DNA of 64,000 nucleotides from Aphanomyces cochlioides (lineage: Eukaryota > Oomycota > Saprolegniomycetes > Saprolegniales > Verrucalvaceae). Positions 47,950 to 61,303 of this stretch are shown piece after piece; position 1 is the first letter of the stretch; every line of letters starts with the position of its first letter. Below the pieces are notes generated by a model. That model did no database searches and was not told the DNA's origin. It saw only the letters and a list, made by a program, of their open reading frames with translations. The stretch is taken from NCBI GenBank assembly GCA_019828595.1, contig JAHQRK010000022.1, positions 1,444,572 to 1,508,571 of the forward strand, in the 5' to 3' direction. A program made the position numbers and the translations under genes.

Positions 47950-49062
47950 TCCCTTTTCGACCCAAATCAACTTTTTTTGCTTCCCGAATGATATCTCGGC
48001 CAATATTTTCTTCCCAACACACGCTATCTCTTATGGCACCTCACATGCTCTTCTTTCAACCGCATCACAACCCGTCATCCCCGCACGCCGACGAAATGCG
48101 TGTAAAATGACAAAAGTACTAGACTTTGCGTCTCCATTTCTCATCCATGAGGCAAGTGTACCAATCATAAAACACGCATAAATAGAACAGTTCAAACTGG
48201 ACTTTCACCGAGACCCTGACACGACAAATATTCCATCTCAGTTTCACTTCAGAAAGGACGATTTTAAATCCTCATTGACTTGGAGGGGACGCTACTTGAG
48301 AAACCCTTCCAGTCATTCCTTACTCTCTTCAAAGCAACAAACTTTTCCAAAATGGACCCAACTTAAACTTAACCACACTAAACAAATCTCAACAACAGGT
48401 AGCTCCAAAGAAACAGCGATTCGTTCAAATGAATACACAATCGTATCAACCGAGCGCTGGATAGACACATCCACTCGACCTCAGAGTATGTCTCTCAAAA
48501 CAATGACAGACAAGATGGAAGAGAGCATCCAATTGGACCGTTGGAACTTATTATAGATTCCAAGATACATATATGTAGATGATTACAGGAGGTCCATCGT
48601 TCCCTGTGAGTTTGTGTGTTTAGACTCGTTTTTTGTGGGAGGGGGCGATGATCCGCTTTTGGTTTGAAATGAAAGTATTTGAATAGGTCTACGAGAGGAG
48701 ACAAACTTTTTCTCCCAAGCCCTTCGAGTATTGCATGTTGGCGAGGACTGACCACTCAGTTTGTCTAGGCTTTGGTTGCGAAAATAGAGTGCGCTGAAGG
48801 ATTTTTGTGTCCAGAGTCGTCGTGAATGGTATGGAAACAGATCACAGACGTGGAGAGAGGAGATGATGTTTGTGACTTGTGAGGTCGAGTCTATCGTGGG
48901 CCGTGTGGTGACAGGATGTTAGTATAGGCGATGTTGTTGTGTGTGCTGACGTGATGGGTTTGGCGTTGAATGTGTGACAAGGATAGCGTTCCAATGGTTG
49001 TGAGAGGGTGCTGGTATGTGATTGATGTGAATGATGAGCAAGGTAGGCATAGTAGACATGGA

Positions 49063-49135
49063 GGTCTTATAGTGTAGCGGTTATCACGTCTCCTTGACGT
49101 GGAGAAGGTCCCCGGTTCAAGTCCGGGTAAGACCA
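49063..49135 (+). tRNA. tRNA-Val (GAC), intact copy 21
   Basis: Identical tRNA. The terminator run is four T (49139-49142) by loss of one base, the form also seen after 57368 and 60116. Confidence 0.93.
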
Positions 49136-50247
49136 TCCTTTTCGACCCAAATCAACTTTTTTTGCTTCCCGAATGATATCTCGGCCAATATTTTCTTCCC
49201 AACACACGCTATCTCTTATGGCACCTCACATGCTCTTCTTTCAACCGCATCACAACCCGTCATCCCCGCACGCCGACGAAATGCGTGTAAAATGACAAAA
49301 GTACTAGACTTTGCGTCTCCATTTCTCATCCATGAGGCAAGTGTACCAATCATAAAACACGCATAAATAGAACAGTTCAAACTGGACTTTCACCGAGACC
49401 CTGACACGACAAATATTCCATCTCAGTTTCACTTCAGAAAGGACGATTTTAAATCCTCATTGACTTGGAGGGGACGCTACTTGAGAAACCCTTCCAGTCA
49501 TTCCTTACTCTCTTCAAAGCAACAAACTTTTCCAAAATGGACCCAACTTAAACTTAACCACACTAAACAAATCTCAACAACAGGTAGCTCCAAAGAAACA
49601 GCGATTCGTTCAAATGAATACACAATCGTATCAACCGAGCGCTGGATAGACACATCCACTCGACCTCAGAGTATGTCTCTCAAAACAATGACAGACAAGA
49701 TGGAAGAGAGCATCCAATTGGACCGTTGGAACTTATTATAGATTCCAAGATACATATATGTAGATGATTACAGGAGGTCCATCGTTCCCTGTGAGTTTGT
49801 GTGTTTAGACTCGTTTTTTGTGGGAGGGGGCGATGATCCGCTTTTGGTTTGAAATGAAAGTATTTGAATAGGTCTACGAGAGGAGACAAACTTTTTCTCC
49901 CAAGCCCTTCGAGTATTGCATGTTGGCGAGGACTGACCACTCAGTTTGTCTAGGCTTTGGTTGCGAAAATAGAGTGCGCTGAAGGATTTTTGTGTCCAGA
50001 GTCGTCGTGAATGGTATGGAAACAGATCACAGACGTGGAGAGAGGAGATGATGTTTGTGACTTGTGAGGTCGAGTCTATCGTGGGCCGTGTGGTGACAGG
50101 ATGTTAGTATAGGCGATGTTGTTGTGTGTGCTGACGTGATGGGTTTGGCGTTGAATGTGTGACAAGGATAGTGTTCCAATGGTTGTGAGAGGGTGCTGGT
50201 ATGTGATTGATGTGAATGATGAGCAAGGTAGGCATAGTAGACATGGA

Positions 50248-50693
50248 GGTCTTATAGTGTAGCGGTTATCACGTCTCCTTGACGTGGAGAATGAGGGGGG
50301 AAATTGGCTCAGTGGTAGAGCACACGCTTCGTAAGCGAGAGGTCACCGGTTCGATCCCGGGCTAGGACGAGGGATTTGCAACCCCTCCACCCCCCCTGTC
50401 CGAAAGCACGGTATTTAATGGGATGTATGTAATCGGGAAACTTAAGTGCGCCTCGAACTTACAAGAGAAGGATTGTCCGGAAGCGGTTACCGGAATGAAA
50501 GTGTCAGTTTAATGTGGCCGTTCTGTAAAAACGTGTCGAATCGCTGTACTACCGAAAAGGTAGAACTATCAAGACAAAGCCGTTAGACCTGGTCCAGCTG
50601 AGTTAAAGTAGTTCATATCCACTATAACCTAGGTAATATACTCAATAAACCTTGACGTGGAGAAGGTCCCCGGTTCAAGTCCGGGTAAGACCA
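50248..50693 (+). pseudogene. tRNA-Val split by SINE copy 10
   Basis: 5' half 50248-50291, 3' half 50650-50693. Marker base T at 50172. The next locus is also SINE-split. Confidence 0.92.
50292..50649 (+). mobile_element. SINE copy 10 (358 bp)
   Basis: Common form. Copies 10 and 11 are the only adjacent SINE-bearing units wholly inside the window. Confidence 0.9.
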
Positions 50694-51806
50694 TCCTTTT
50701 TCGACCCAAATCAACTTTTTTTGCTTCCCGAATGATATCTCGGCCAATATTTTCTTCCCAACACACGCTATCTCTTATGGCACCTCACATGCTCTTCTTT
50801 CAACCGCATCACAACCCGTCATCCCCGCACGCCGACGAAATGCGTGTAAAATGACAAAAGTACTAGACTTTGCGTCTCCATTTCTCATCCATGAGGCAAG
50901 TGTACCAATCATAAAACACGCATAAATAGAACAGTTCAAACTGGACTTTCACCGAGACCCTGACACGACAAATATTCCATCTCAGTTTCACTTCAGAAAG
51001 GACGATTTTAAATCCTCATTGACTTGGAGGGGACGCTACTTGAGAAACCCTTCCAGTCATTCCTTACTCTCTTCAAAGCAACAAACTTTTCCAAAATGGA
51101 CCCAACTTAAACTTAACCACACTAAACAAATCTCAACAACAGGTAGCTCCAAAGAAACAGCGATTCGTTCAAATGAATACACAATCGTATCAACCGAGCG
51201 CTGGATAGACACATCCACTCGACCTCAGAGTATGTCTCTCAAAACAATGACAGACAAGATGGAAGAGAGCATCCAATTGGACCGTTGGAACTTATTATAG
51301 ATTCCAAGATACATATATGTAGATGATTACAGGAGGTCCATCGTTCCCTGTGAGTTTGTGTGTTTAGACTCGTTTTTTGTGGGAGGGGGCGATGATCCGC
51401 TTTTGGTTTGAAATGAAAGTATTTGAATAGGTCTACGAGAGGAGACAAACTTTTTCTCCCAAGCCCTTCGAGTATTGCATGTTGGCGAGGACTGACCACT
51501 CAGTTTGTCTAGGCTTTGGTTGCGAAAATAGAGTGCGCTGAAGGATTTTTGTGTCCAGAGTCGTCGTGAATGGTATGGAAACAGATCACAGACGTGGAGA
51601 GAGGAGATGATGTTTGTGACTTGTGAGGTCGAGTCTATAGTGGGCCGTGTGGTGACAGGATGTTAGTATAGGCGATGTTGTTGTGTGTGCTGACGTGATG
51701 GGTTTGGCGTTGAATGTGTGACAAGGATAGTGTTCCAATGGTTGTGAGAGGGTGCTGGTATGTGATTGATGTGAATGATGAGCAAGGTAGGCATAGTAGA
51801 CATGGA

Positions 51807-52252
51807 GGTCTTATAGTGTAGCGGTTATCACGTCTCCTTGACGTGGAGAATGAGGGGGGAAATTGGCTCAGTGGTAGAGCACACGCTTCGTAAGCGAGAG
51901 GTCACCGGTTCGATCCCGGGCTAGGACGAGGGATTTGCAACCCCTCCACCCCCCCTGTCCGAAAGCACGGTATTTAATGGGATGTATGTAATCGGGAAAC
52001 TTAAGTGCGCCTCGAACTTACAAGAGAAGGATTGTCCGGAAGCGGTTACCGGAATGAAAGTGTCAGTTTAATGTGGCCGTTCTGTAAAAACGTGTCGAAT
52101 CGCTGTACTACCGAAAAGGTAGAACTATCAAGACAAAGCCGTTAGACCTGGTCCAGCTGAGTTAAAGTAGTTCATATCCACTATAACCTAGGTAATATAC
52201 TCAATAAACCTTGACGTGGAGAAGGTCCCCGGTTCAAGTCCGGGTAAGACCA
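51807..52252 (+). pseudogene. tRNA-Val split by SINE copy 11
   Basis: 5' half 51807-51850, 3' half 52209-52252. Marker base T at 51731. The upstream spacer has a private C-to-A change at 51639. Confidence 0.92.
51851..52208 (+). mobile_element. SINE copy 11 (358 bp)
   Basis: Common form between duplications 51836-51850 and 52209-52223. Confidence 0.9.
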
Positions 52253-53365
52253 TCCTTTTTCGACCCAAATCAACTTTTTTTGCTTCCCGAATGATATCTC
52301 GGCCAATATTTTCTTCCCAACACACGCTATCTCTTATGGCACCTCACATGCTCTTCTTTCAACCGCATCACAACCCGTCATCCCCGCACGCCGACGAAAT
52401 GCGTGTAAAATGACAAAAGTACTAGACTTTGCGTCTCCATTTCTCATCCATGAGGCAAGTGTACCAATCATAAAACACGCATAAATAGAACAGTTCAAAC
52501 TGGACTTTCACCGAGACCCTGACACGACAAATATTCCATCTCAGTTTCACTTCAGAAAGGACGATTTTAAATCCTCATTGACTTGGAGGGGACGCTACTT
52601 GAGAAACCCTTCCAGTCATTCCTTACTCTCTTCAAAGCAACAAACTTTTCCAAAATGGACCCAACTTAAACTTAACCACACTAAACAAATCTCAACAACA
52701 GGTAGCTCCAAAGAAACAGCGATTCGTTCAAATGAATACACAATCGTATCAACCGAGCGCTGGATAGACACATCCACTCGACCTCAGAGTATGTCTCTCA
52801 AAACAATGACAGACAAGATGGAAGAGAGCATCCAATTGGACCGTTGGAACTTATTATAGATTCCAAGATACATATATGTAGATGATTACAGGAGGTCCAT
52901 CGTTCCCTGTGAGTTTGTGTGTTTAGACTCGTTTTTTGTGGGAGGGGGCGATGATCCGCTTTTGGTTTGAAATGAAAGTATTTGAATAGGTCTACGAGAG
53001 GAGACAAACTTTTTCTCCCAAGCCCTTCGAGTATTGCATGTTGGCGAGGACTGACCACTCAGTTTGTCTAGGCTTTGGTTGCGAAAATAGAGTGCGCTGA
53101 AGGATTTTTGTGTCCAGAGTCGTCGTGAATGGTATGGAAACAGATCACAGACGTGGAGAGAGGAGATGATGTTTGTGACTTGTGAGGTCGAGTCTATCGT
53201 GGGCCGTGTGGTGACAGGATGTTAGTATAGGCGATGTTGTTGTGTGTGCTGACGTGATGGGTTTGGCGTTGAATGTGTGACAAGGATAGCGTTCCAATGG
53301 TTGTGAGAGGGTGCTGGTATGTGATTGATGTGAATGATGAGCAAGGTAGGCATAGTAGACATGGA

Positions 53366-53438
53366 GGTCTTATAGTGTAGCGGTTATCACGTCTCCTTGA
53401 CGTGGAGAAGGTCCCCGGTTCAAGTCCGGGTAAGACCA
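53366..53438 (+). tRNA. tRNA-Val (GAC), intact copy 22
   Basis: Identical sequence between two SINE loci. T5 at 53442-53446. Confidence 0.93.
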
Positions 53439-54551
53439 TCCTTTTTCGACCCAAATCAACTTTTTTTGCTTCCCGAATGATATCTCGGCCAATATTTTCT
53501 TCCCAACACACGCTATCTCTTATGGCACCTCACATGCTCTTCTTTCAACCGCATCACAACCCGTCATCCCCGCACGCCGACGAAATGCGTGTAAAATGAC
53601 AAAAGTACTAGACTTTGCGTCTCCATTTCTCATCCATGAGGCAAGTGTACCAATCATAAAACACGCATAAATAGAACAGTTCAAACTGGACTTTCACCGA
53701 GACCCTGACACGACAAATATTCCATCTCAGTTTCACTTCAGAAAGGACGATTTTAAATCCTCATTGACTTGGAGGGGACGCTACTTGAGAAACCCTTCCA
53801 GTCATTCCTTACTCTCTTCAAAGCAACAAACTTTTCCAAAATGGACCCAACTTAAACTTAACCACACTAAACAAATCTCAACAACAGGTAGCTCCAAAGA
53901 AACAGCGATTCGTTCAAATGAATACACAATCGTATCAACCGAGCGCTGGATAGACACATCCACTCGACCTCAGAGTATGTCTCTCAAAACAATGACAGAC
54001 AAGATGGAAGAGAGCATCCAATTGGACCGTTGGAACTTATTATAGATTCCAAGATACATATATGTAGATGATTACAGGAGGTCCATCGTTCCCTGTGAGT
54101 TTGTGTGTTTAGACTCGTTTTTTGTGGGAGGGGGCGATGATCCGCTTTTGGTTTGAAATGAAAGTATTTGAATAGGTCTACGAGAGGAGACAAACTTTTT
54201 CTCCCAAGCCCTTCGAGTATTGCATGTTGGCGAGGACTGACCACTCAGTTTGTCTAGGCTTTGGTTGCGAAAATAGAGTGCGCTGAAGGATTTTTGTGTC
54301 CAGAGTCGTCGTGAATGGTATGGAAACAGATCACAGACGTGGAGAGAGGAGATGATGTTTGTGACTTGTGAGGTCGAGTCTATCGTGGGCCGTGTGGTGA
54401 CAGGATGTTAGTATAGGCGATGTTGTTGTGTGTGCTGACGTGATGGGTTTGGCGTTGAATGTGTGACAAGGATAGTGTTCCAATGGTTGTGAGAGGGTGC
54501 TGGTATGTGATTGATGTGAATGATGAGCAAGGTAGGCATAGTAGACATGGA

Positions 54552-54997
54552 GGTCTTATAGTGTAGCGGTTATCACGTCTCCTTGACGTGGAGAATGAGG
54601 GGGGAAATTGGCTCAGTGGTAGAGCACACGCTTCGTAAGCGAGAGGTCACCGGTTCGATCCCGGGCTAGGACGAGGGATTTGCAACCCCTCCACCCCCCC
54701 TGTCCGAAAGCACGGTATTTAATGGGATGTATGTAATCGGGAAACTTAAGTGCGCCTCGAACTTACAAGAGAAGGATTGTCCGGAAGCGGTTACCGGAAT
54801 GAAAGTGTCAGTTTAATGTGGCCGTTCTGTAAAAACGTGTCGAATCGCTGTACTACCGAAAAGGTAGAACTATCAAGACAAAGCCGTTAGACCTGGTCCA
54901 GCTGAGTTAAAGTAGTTCATATCCACTATAACCTAGGTAATATACTCAATAAACCTTGACGTGGAGAAGGTCCCCGGTTCAAGTCCGGGTAAGACCA
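54552..54997 (+). pseudogene. tRNA-Val split by SINE copy 12
   Basis: 5' half 54552-54595, 3' half 54954-54997. Marker base T at 54476. Confidence 0.92.
54596..54953 (+). mobile_element. SINE copy 12 (358 bp)
   Basis: Common form between duplications 54581-54595 and 54954-54968. Confidence 0.9.
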
Positions 54998-56110
54998 TCC
55001 TTTTTCGACCCAAATCAACTTTTTTTGCTTCCCGAATGATATCTCGGCCAATATTTTCTTCCCAACACACGCTATCTCTTATGGCACCTCACATGCTCTT
55101 CTTTCAACCGCATCACAACCCGTCATCCCCGCACGCCGACGAAATGCGTGTAAAATGACAAAAGTACTAGACTTTGCGTCTCCATTTCTCATCCATGAGG
55201 CAAGTGTACCAATCATAAAACACGCATAAATAGAACAGTTCAAACTGGACTTTCACCGAGACCCTGACACGACAAATATTCCATCTCAGTTTCACTTCAG
55301 AAAGGACGATTTTAAATCCTCATTGACTTGGAGGGGACGCTACTTGAGAAACCCTTCCAGTCATTCCTTACTCTCTTCAAAGCAACAAACTTTTCCAAAA
55401 TGGACCCAACTTAAACTTAACCACACTAAACAAATCTCAACAACAGGTAGCTCCAAAGAAACAGCGATTCGTTCAAATGAATACACAATCGTATCAACCG
55501 AGCGCTGGATAGACACATCCACTCGACCTCAGAGTATGTCTCTCAAAACAATGACAGACAAGATGGAAGAGAGCATCCAATTGGACCGTTGGAACTTATT
55601 ATAGATTCCAAGATACATATATGTAGATGATTACAGGAGGTCCATCGTTCCCTGTGAGTTTGTGTGTTTAGACTCGTTTTTTGTGGGAGGGGGCGATGAT
55701 CCGCTTTTGGTTTGAAATGAAAGTATTTGAATAGGTCTACGAGAGGAGACAAACTTTTTCTCCCAAGCCCTTCGAGTATTGCATGTTGGCGAGGACTGAC
55801 CACTCAGTTTGTCTAGGCTTTGGTTGCGAAAATAGAGTGCGCTGAAGGATTTTTGTGTCCAGAGTCGTCGTGAATGGTATGGAAACAGATCACAGACGTG
55901 GAGAGAGGAGATGATGTTTGTGACTTGTGAGGTCGAGTCTATCGTGGGCCGTGTGGTGACAGGATGTTAGTATAGGCGATGTTGTTGTGTGTGCTGACGT
56001 GATGGGTTTGGCGTTGAATGTGTGACAAGGATAGCGTTCCAATGGTTGTGAGAGGGTGCTGGTATGTGATTGATGTGAATGATGAGCAAGGTAGGCATAG
56101 TAGACATGGA

Positions 56111-56183
56111 GGTCTTATAGTGTAGCGGTTATCACGTCTCCTTGACGTGGAGAAGGTCCCCGGTTCAAGTCCGGGTAAGACCA
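56111..56183 (+). tRNA. tRNA-Val (GAC), intact copy 23
   Basis: Identical sequence. T5 at 56187-56191. The following spacer has lost one T near 56941. Confidence 0.93.
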
Positions 56184-57295
56184 TCCTTTTTCGACCCAAA
56201 TCAACTTTTTTTGCTTCCCGAATGATATCTCGGCCAATATTTTCTTCCCAACACACGCTATCTCTTATGGCACCTCACATGCTCTTCTTTCAACCGCATC
56301 ACAACCCGTCATCCCCGCACGCCGACGAAATGCGTGTAAAATGACAAAAGTACTAGACTTTGCGTCTCCATTTCTCATCCATGAGGCAAGTGTACCAATC
56401 ATAAAACACGCATAAATAGAACAGTTCAAACTGGACTTTCACCGAGACCCTGACACGACAAATATTCCATCTCAGTTTCACTTCAGAAAGGACGATTTTA
56501 AATCCTCATTGACTTGGAGGGGACGCTACTTGAGAAACCCTTCCAGTCATTCCTTACTCTCTTCAAAGCAACAAACTTTTCCAAAATGGACCCAACTTAA
56601 ACTTAACCACACTAAACAAATCTCAACAACAGGTAGCTCCAAAGAAACAGCGATTCGTTCAAATGAATACACAATCGTATCAACCGAGCGCTGGATAGAC
56701 ACATCCACTCGACCTCAGAGTATGTCTCTCAAAACAATGACAGACAAGATGGAAGAGAGCATCCAATTGGACCGTTGGAACTTATTATAGATTCCAAGAT
56801 ACATATATGTAGATGATTACAGGAGGTCCATCGTTCCCTGTGAGTTTGTGTGTTTAGACTCGTTTTTTGTGGGAGGGGGCGATGATCCGCTTTTGGTTTG
56901 AAATGAAAGTATTTGAATAGGTCTACGAGAGGAGACAAACTTTTCTCCCAAGCCCTTCGAGTATTGCATGTTGGCGAGGACTGACCACTCAGTTTGTCTA
57001 GGCTTTGGTTGCGAAAATAGAGTGCGCTGAAGGATTTTTGTGTCCAGAGTCGTCGTGAATGGTATGGAAACAGATCACAGACGTGGAGAGAGGAGATGAT
57101 GTTTGTGACTTGTGAGGTCGAGTCTATCGTGGGCCGTGTGGTGACAGGATGTTAGTATAGGCGATGTTGTTGTGTGTGCTGACGTGATGGGTTTGGCGTT
57201 GAATGTGTGACAAGGATAGCGTTCCAATGGTTGTGAGAGGGTGCTGGTATGTGATTGATGTGAATGATGAGCAAGGTAGGCATAGTAGACATGGA

Positions 57296-57368
57296 GGTCT
57301 TATAGTGTAGCGGTTATCACGTCTCCTTGACGTGGAGAAGGTCCCCGGTTCAAGTCCGGGTAAGACCA
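57296..57368 (+). tRNA. tRNA-Val (GAC), intact copy 24
   Basis: Identical tRNA with the four-T terminator form (57372-57375). Confidence 0.93.
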
Positions 57369-58480
57369 TCCTTTTCGACCCAAATCAACTTTTTTTGCTT
57401 CCCGAATGATATCTCGGCCAATATTTTCTTCCCAACACACGCTATCTCTTATGGCACCTCACATGCTCTTCTTTCAACCGCATCACAACCCGTCATCCCC
57501 GCACGCCGACGAAATGCGTGTAAAATGACAAAAGTACTAGACTTTGCGTCTCCATTTCTCATCCATGAGGCAAGTGTACCAATCATAAAACACGCATAAA
57601 TAGAACAGTTCAAACTGGACTTTCACCGAGACCCTGACACGACAAATATTCCATCTCAGTTTCACTTCAGAAAGGACGATTTTAAATCCTCATTGACTTG
57701 GAGGGGACGCTACTTGAGAAACCCTTCCAGTCATTCCTTACTCTCTTCAAAGCAACAAACTTTTCCAAAATGGACCCAACTTAAACTTAACCACACTAAA
57801 CAAATCTCAACAACAGGTAGCTCCAAAGAAACAGCGATTCGTTCAAATGAATACACAATCGTATCAACCGAGCGCTGGATAGACACATCCACTCGACCTC
57901 AGAGTATGTCTCTCAAAACAATGACAGACAAGATGGAAGAGAGCATCCAATTGGACCGTTGGAACTTATTATAGATTCCAAGATACATATATGTAGATGA
58001 TTACAGGAGGTCCATCGTTCCCTGTGAGTTTGTGTGTTTAGACTCGTTTTTTGTGGGAGGGGGCGATGATCCGCTTTTGGTTTGAAATGAAAGTATTTGA
58101 ATAGGTCTACGAGAGGAGACAAACTTTTTCTCCCAAGCCCTTCGAGTATTGCATGTTGGCGAGGACTGACCACTCAGTTTGTCTAGGCTTTGGTTGCGAA
58201 AATAGAGTGCGCTGAAGGATTTTTGTGTCCAGAGTCGTCGTGAATGGTATGGAAACAGATCACAGACGTGGAGAGAGGAGATGATGTTTGTGACTTGTGA
58301 GGTCGAGTCTATCGTGGGCCGTGTGGTGACAGGATGTTAGTATAGGCGATGTTGTTGTGTGTGCTGACGTGATGGGTTTGGCGTTGAATGTGTGACAAGG
58401 ATAGTGTTCCAATGGTTGTGAGAGGGTGCTGGTATGTGATTGATGTGAATGATGAGCAAGGTAGGCATAGTAGACATGGA

Positions 58481-58930
58481 GGTCTTATAGTGTAGCGGTT
58501 ATCACGTCTCCTTGACGTGGAGAATGAATGAGGGGGGAAATTGGCTCAGTGGTAGAGCACACGCTTCGTAAGCGAGAGGTCACCGGTTCGATCCCGGGCT
58601 AGGACGAGGGATTTGCAACCCCTCCACCCCCCCTGTCCGAAAGCACGGTATTTAATGGGATGTATGTAATCGGGAAACTTAAGTGCGCCTCGAACTTACA
58701 AGAGAAGGATTGTCCGGAAGCGGTTACCGGAATGAAAGTGTCAGTTTAATGTGGCCGTTCTGTAAAAACGTGTCGAATCGCTGTACTACCGAAAAGGTAG
58801 AACTATCAAGACAAAGCCGTTAGACCTGGTCCAGCTGAGTTAAAGTAGTTCATATCCACTATAACCTAGGTAATATACTCAATAAACCTTGACGTGGAGA
58901 AGGTCCCCGGTTCAAGTCCGGGTAAGACCA
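58481..58930 (+). pseudogene. tRNA-Val split by SINE copy 13
   Basis: 5' half 58481-58524, 3' half 58887-58930. Marker base T at 58405. Confidence 0.92.
58525..58886 (+). mobile_element. SINE copy 13 (362 bp), TGAA duplicated at the 5' junction
   Basis: The element begins TGAATGAGGGGGG rather than TGAGGGGGG. The T marker upstream groups it with the common SINE haplotype, so the extra four bases are probably a later slippage duplication. Confidence 0.9.
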
Positions 58931-60043
58931 TCCTTTTTCGACCCAAATCAACTTTTTTTGCTTCCCGAATGATATCTCGGCCAATATTTTCTTCCCAACA
59001 CACGCTATCTCTTATGGCACCTCACATGCTCTTCTTTCAACCGCATCACAACCCGTCATCCCCGCACGCCGACGAAATGCGTGTAAAATGACAAAAGTAC
59101 TAGACTTTGCGTCTCCATTTCTCATCCATGAGGCAAGTGTACCAATCATAAAACACGCATAAATAGAACAGTTCAAACTGGACTTTCACCGAGACCCTGA
59201 CACGACAAATATTCCATCTCAGTTTCACTTCAGAAAGGACGATTTTAAATCCTCATTGACTTGGAGGGGACGCTACTTGAGAAACCCTTCCAGTCATTCC
59301 TTACTCTCTTCAAAGCAACAAACTTTTCCAAAATGGACCCAACTTAAACTTAACCACACTAAACAAATCTCAACAACAGGTAGCTCCAAAGAAACAGCGA
59401 TTCGTTCAAATGAATACACAATCGTATCAACCGAGCGCTGGATAGACACATCCACTCGACCTCAGAGTATGTCTCTCAAAACAATGACAGACAAGATGGA
59501 AGAGAGCATCCAATTGGACCGTTGGAACTTATTATAGATTCCAAGATACATATATGTAGATGATTACAGGAGGTCCATCGTTCCCTGTGAGTTTGTGTGT
59601 TTAGACTCGTTTTTTGTGGGAGGGGGCGATGATCCGCTTTTGGTTTGAAATGAAAGTATTTGAATAGGTCTACGAGAGGAGACAAACTTTTTCTCCCAAG
59701 CCCTTCGAGTATTGCATGTTGGCGAGGACTGACCACTCAGTTTGTCTAGGCTTTGGTTGCGAAAATAGAGTGCGCTGAAGGATTTTTGTGTCCAGAGTCG
59801 TCGTGAATGGTATGGAAACAGATCACAGACGTGGAGAGAGGAGATGATGTTTGTGACTTGTGAGGTCGAGTCTATCGTGGGCCGTGTGGTGACAGGATGT
59901 TAGTATAGGCGATGTTGTTGTGTGTGCTGACGTGATGGGTTTGGCGTTGAATGTGTGACAAGGATAGCGTTCCAATGGTTGTGAGAGGGTGCTGGTATGT
60001 GATTGATGTGAATGATGAGCAAGGTAGGCATAGTAGACATGGA

Positions 60044-60116
60044 GGTCTTATAGTGTAGCGGTTATCACGTCTCCTTGACGTGGAGAAGGTCCCCGGTTCA
60101 AGTCCGGGTAAGACCA
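60044..60116 (+). tRNA. tRNA-Val (GAC), intact copy 25
   Basis: Identical tRNA with the four-T terminator form (60120-60123). The following spacer has a T run lengthened from five to seven at 60873-60879. Confidence 0.93.
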
Positions 60117-61230
60117 TCCTTTTCGACCCAAATCAACTTTTTTTGCTTCCCGAATGATATCTCGGCCAATATTTTCTTCCCAACACACGCTATCTCTTAT
60201 GGCACCTCACATGCTCTTCTTTCAACCGCATCACAACCCGTCATCCCCGCACGCCGACGAAATGCGTGTAAAATGACAAAAGTACTAGACTTTGCGTCTC
60301 CATTTCTCATCCATGAGGCAAGTGTACCAATCATAAAACACGCATAAATAGAACAGTTCAAACTGGACTTTCACCGAGACCCTGACACGACAAATATTCC
60401 ATCTCAGTTTCACTTCAGAAAGGACGATTTTAAATCCTCATTGACTTGGAGGGGACGCTACTTGAGAAACCCTTCCAGTCATTCCTTACTCTCTTCAAAG
60501 CAACAAACTTTTCCAAAATGGACCCAACTTAAACTTAACCACACTAAACAAATCTCAACAACAGGTAGCTCCAAAGAAACAGCGATTCGTTCAAATGAAT
60601 ACACAATCGTATCAACCGAGCGCTGGATAGACACATCCACTCGACCTCAGAGTATGTCTCTCAAAACAATGACAGACAAGATGGAAGAGAGCATCCAATT
60701 GGACCGTTGGAACTTATTATAGATTCCAAGATACATATATGTAGATGATTACAGGAGGTCCATCGTTCCCTGTGAGTTTGTGTGTTTAGACTCGTTTTTT
60801 GTGGGAGGGGGCGATGATCCGCTTTTGGTTTGAAATGAAAGTATTTGAATAGGTCTACGAGAGGAGACAAACTTTTTTTCTCCCAAGCCCTTCGAGTATT
60901 GCATGTTGGCGAGGACTGACCACTCAGTTTGTCTAGGCTTTGGTTGCGAAAATAGAGTGCGCTGAAGGATTTTTGTGTCCAGAGTCGTCGTGAATGGTAT
61001 GGAAACAGATCACAGACGTGGAGAGAGGAGATGATGTTTGTGACTTGTGAGGTCGAGTCTATCGTGGGCCGTGTGGTGACAGGATGTTAGTATAGGCGAT
61101 GTTGTTGTGTGTGCTGACGTGATGGGTTTGGCGTTGAATGTGTGACAAGGATAGCGTTCCAATGGTTGTGAGAGGGTGCTGGTATGTGATTGATGTGAAT
61201 GATGAGCAAGGTAGGCATAGTAGACATGGA

Positions 61231-61303
61231 GGTCTTATAGTGTAGCGGTTATCACGTCTCCTTGACGTGGAGAAGGTCCCCGGTTCAAGTCCGGGTAAGA
61301 CCA
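61231..61303 (+). tRNA. tRNA-Val (GAC), intact copy 26
   Basis: Identical sequence. T5 at 61307-61311. The following spacer has a private C-to-A change at 61658. Confidence 0.93.
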
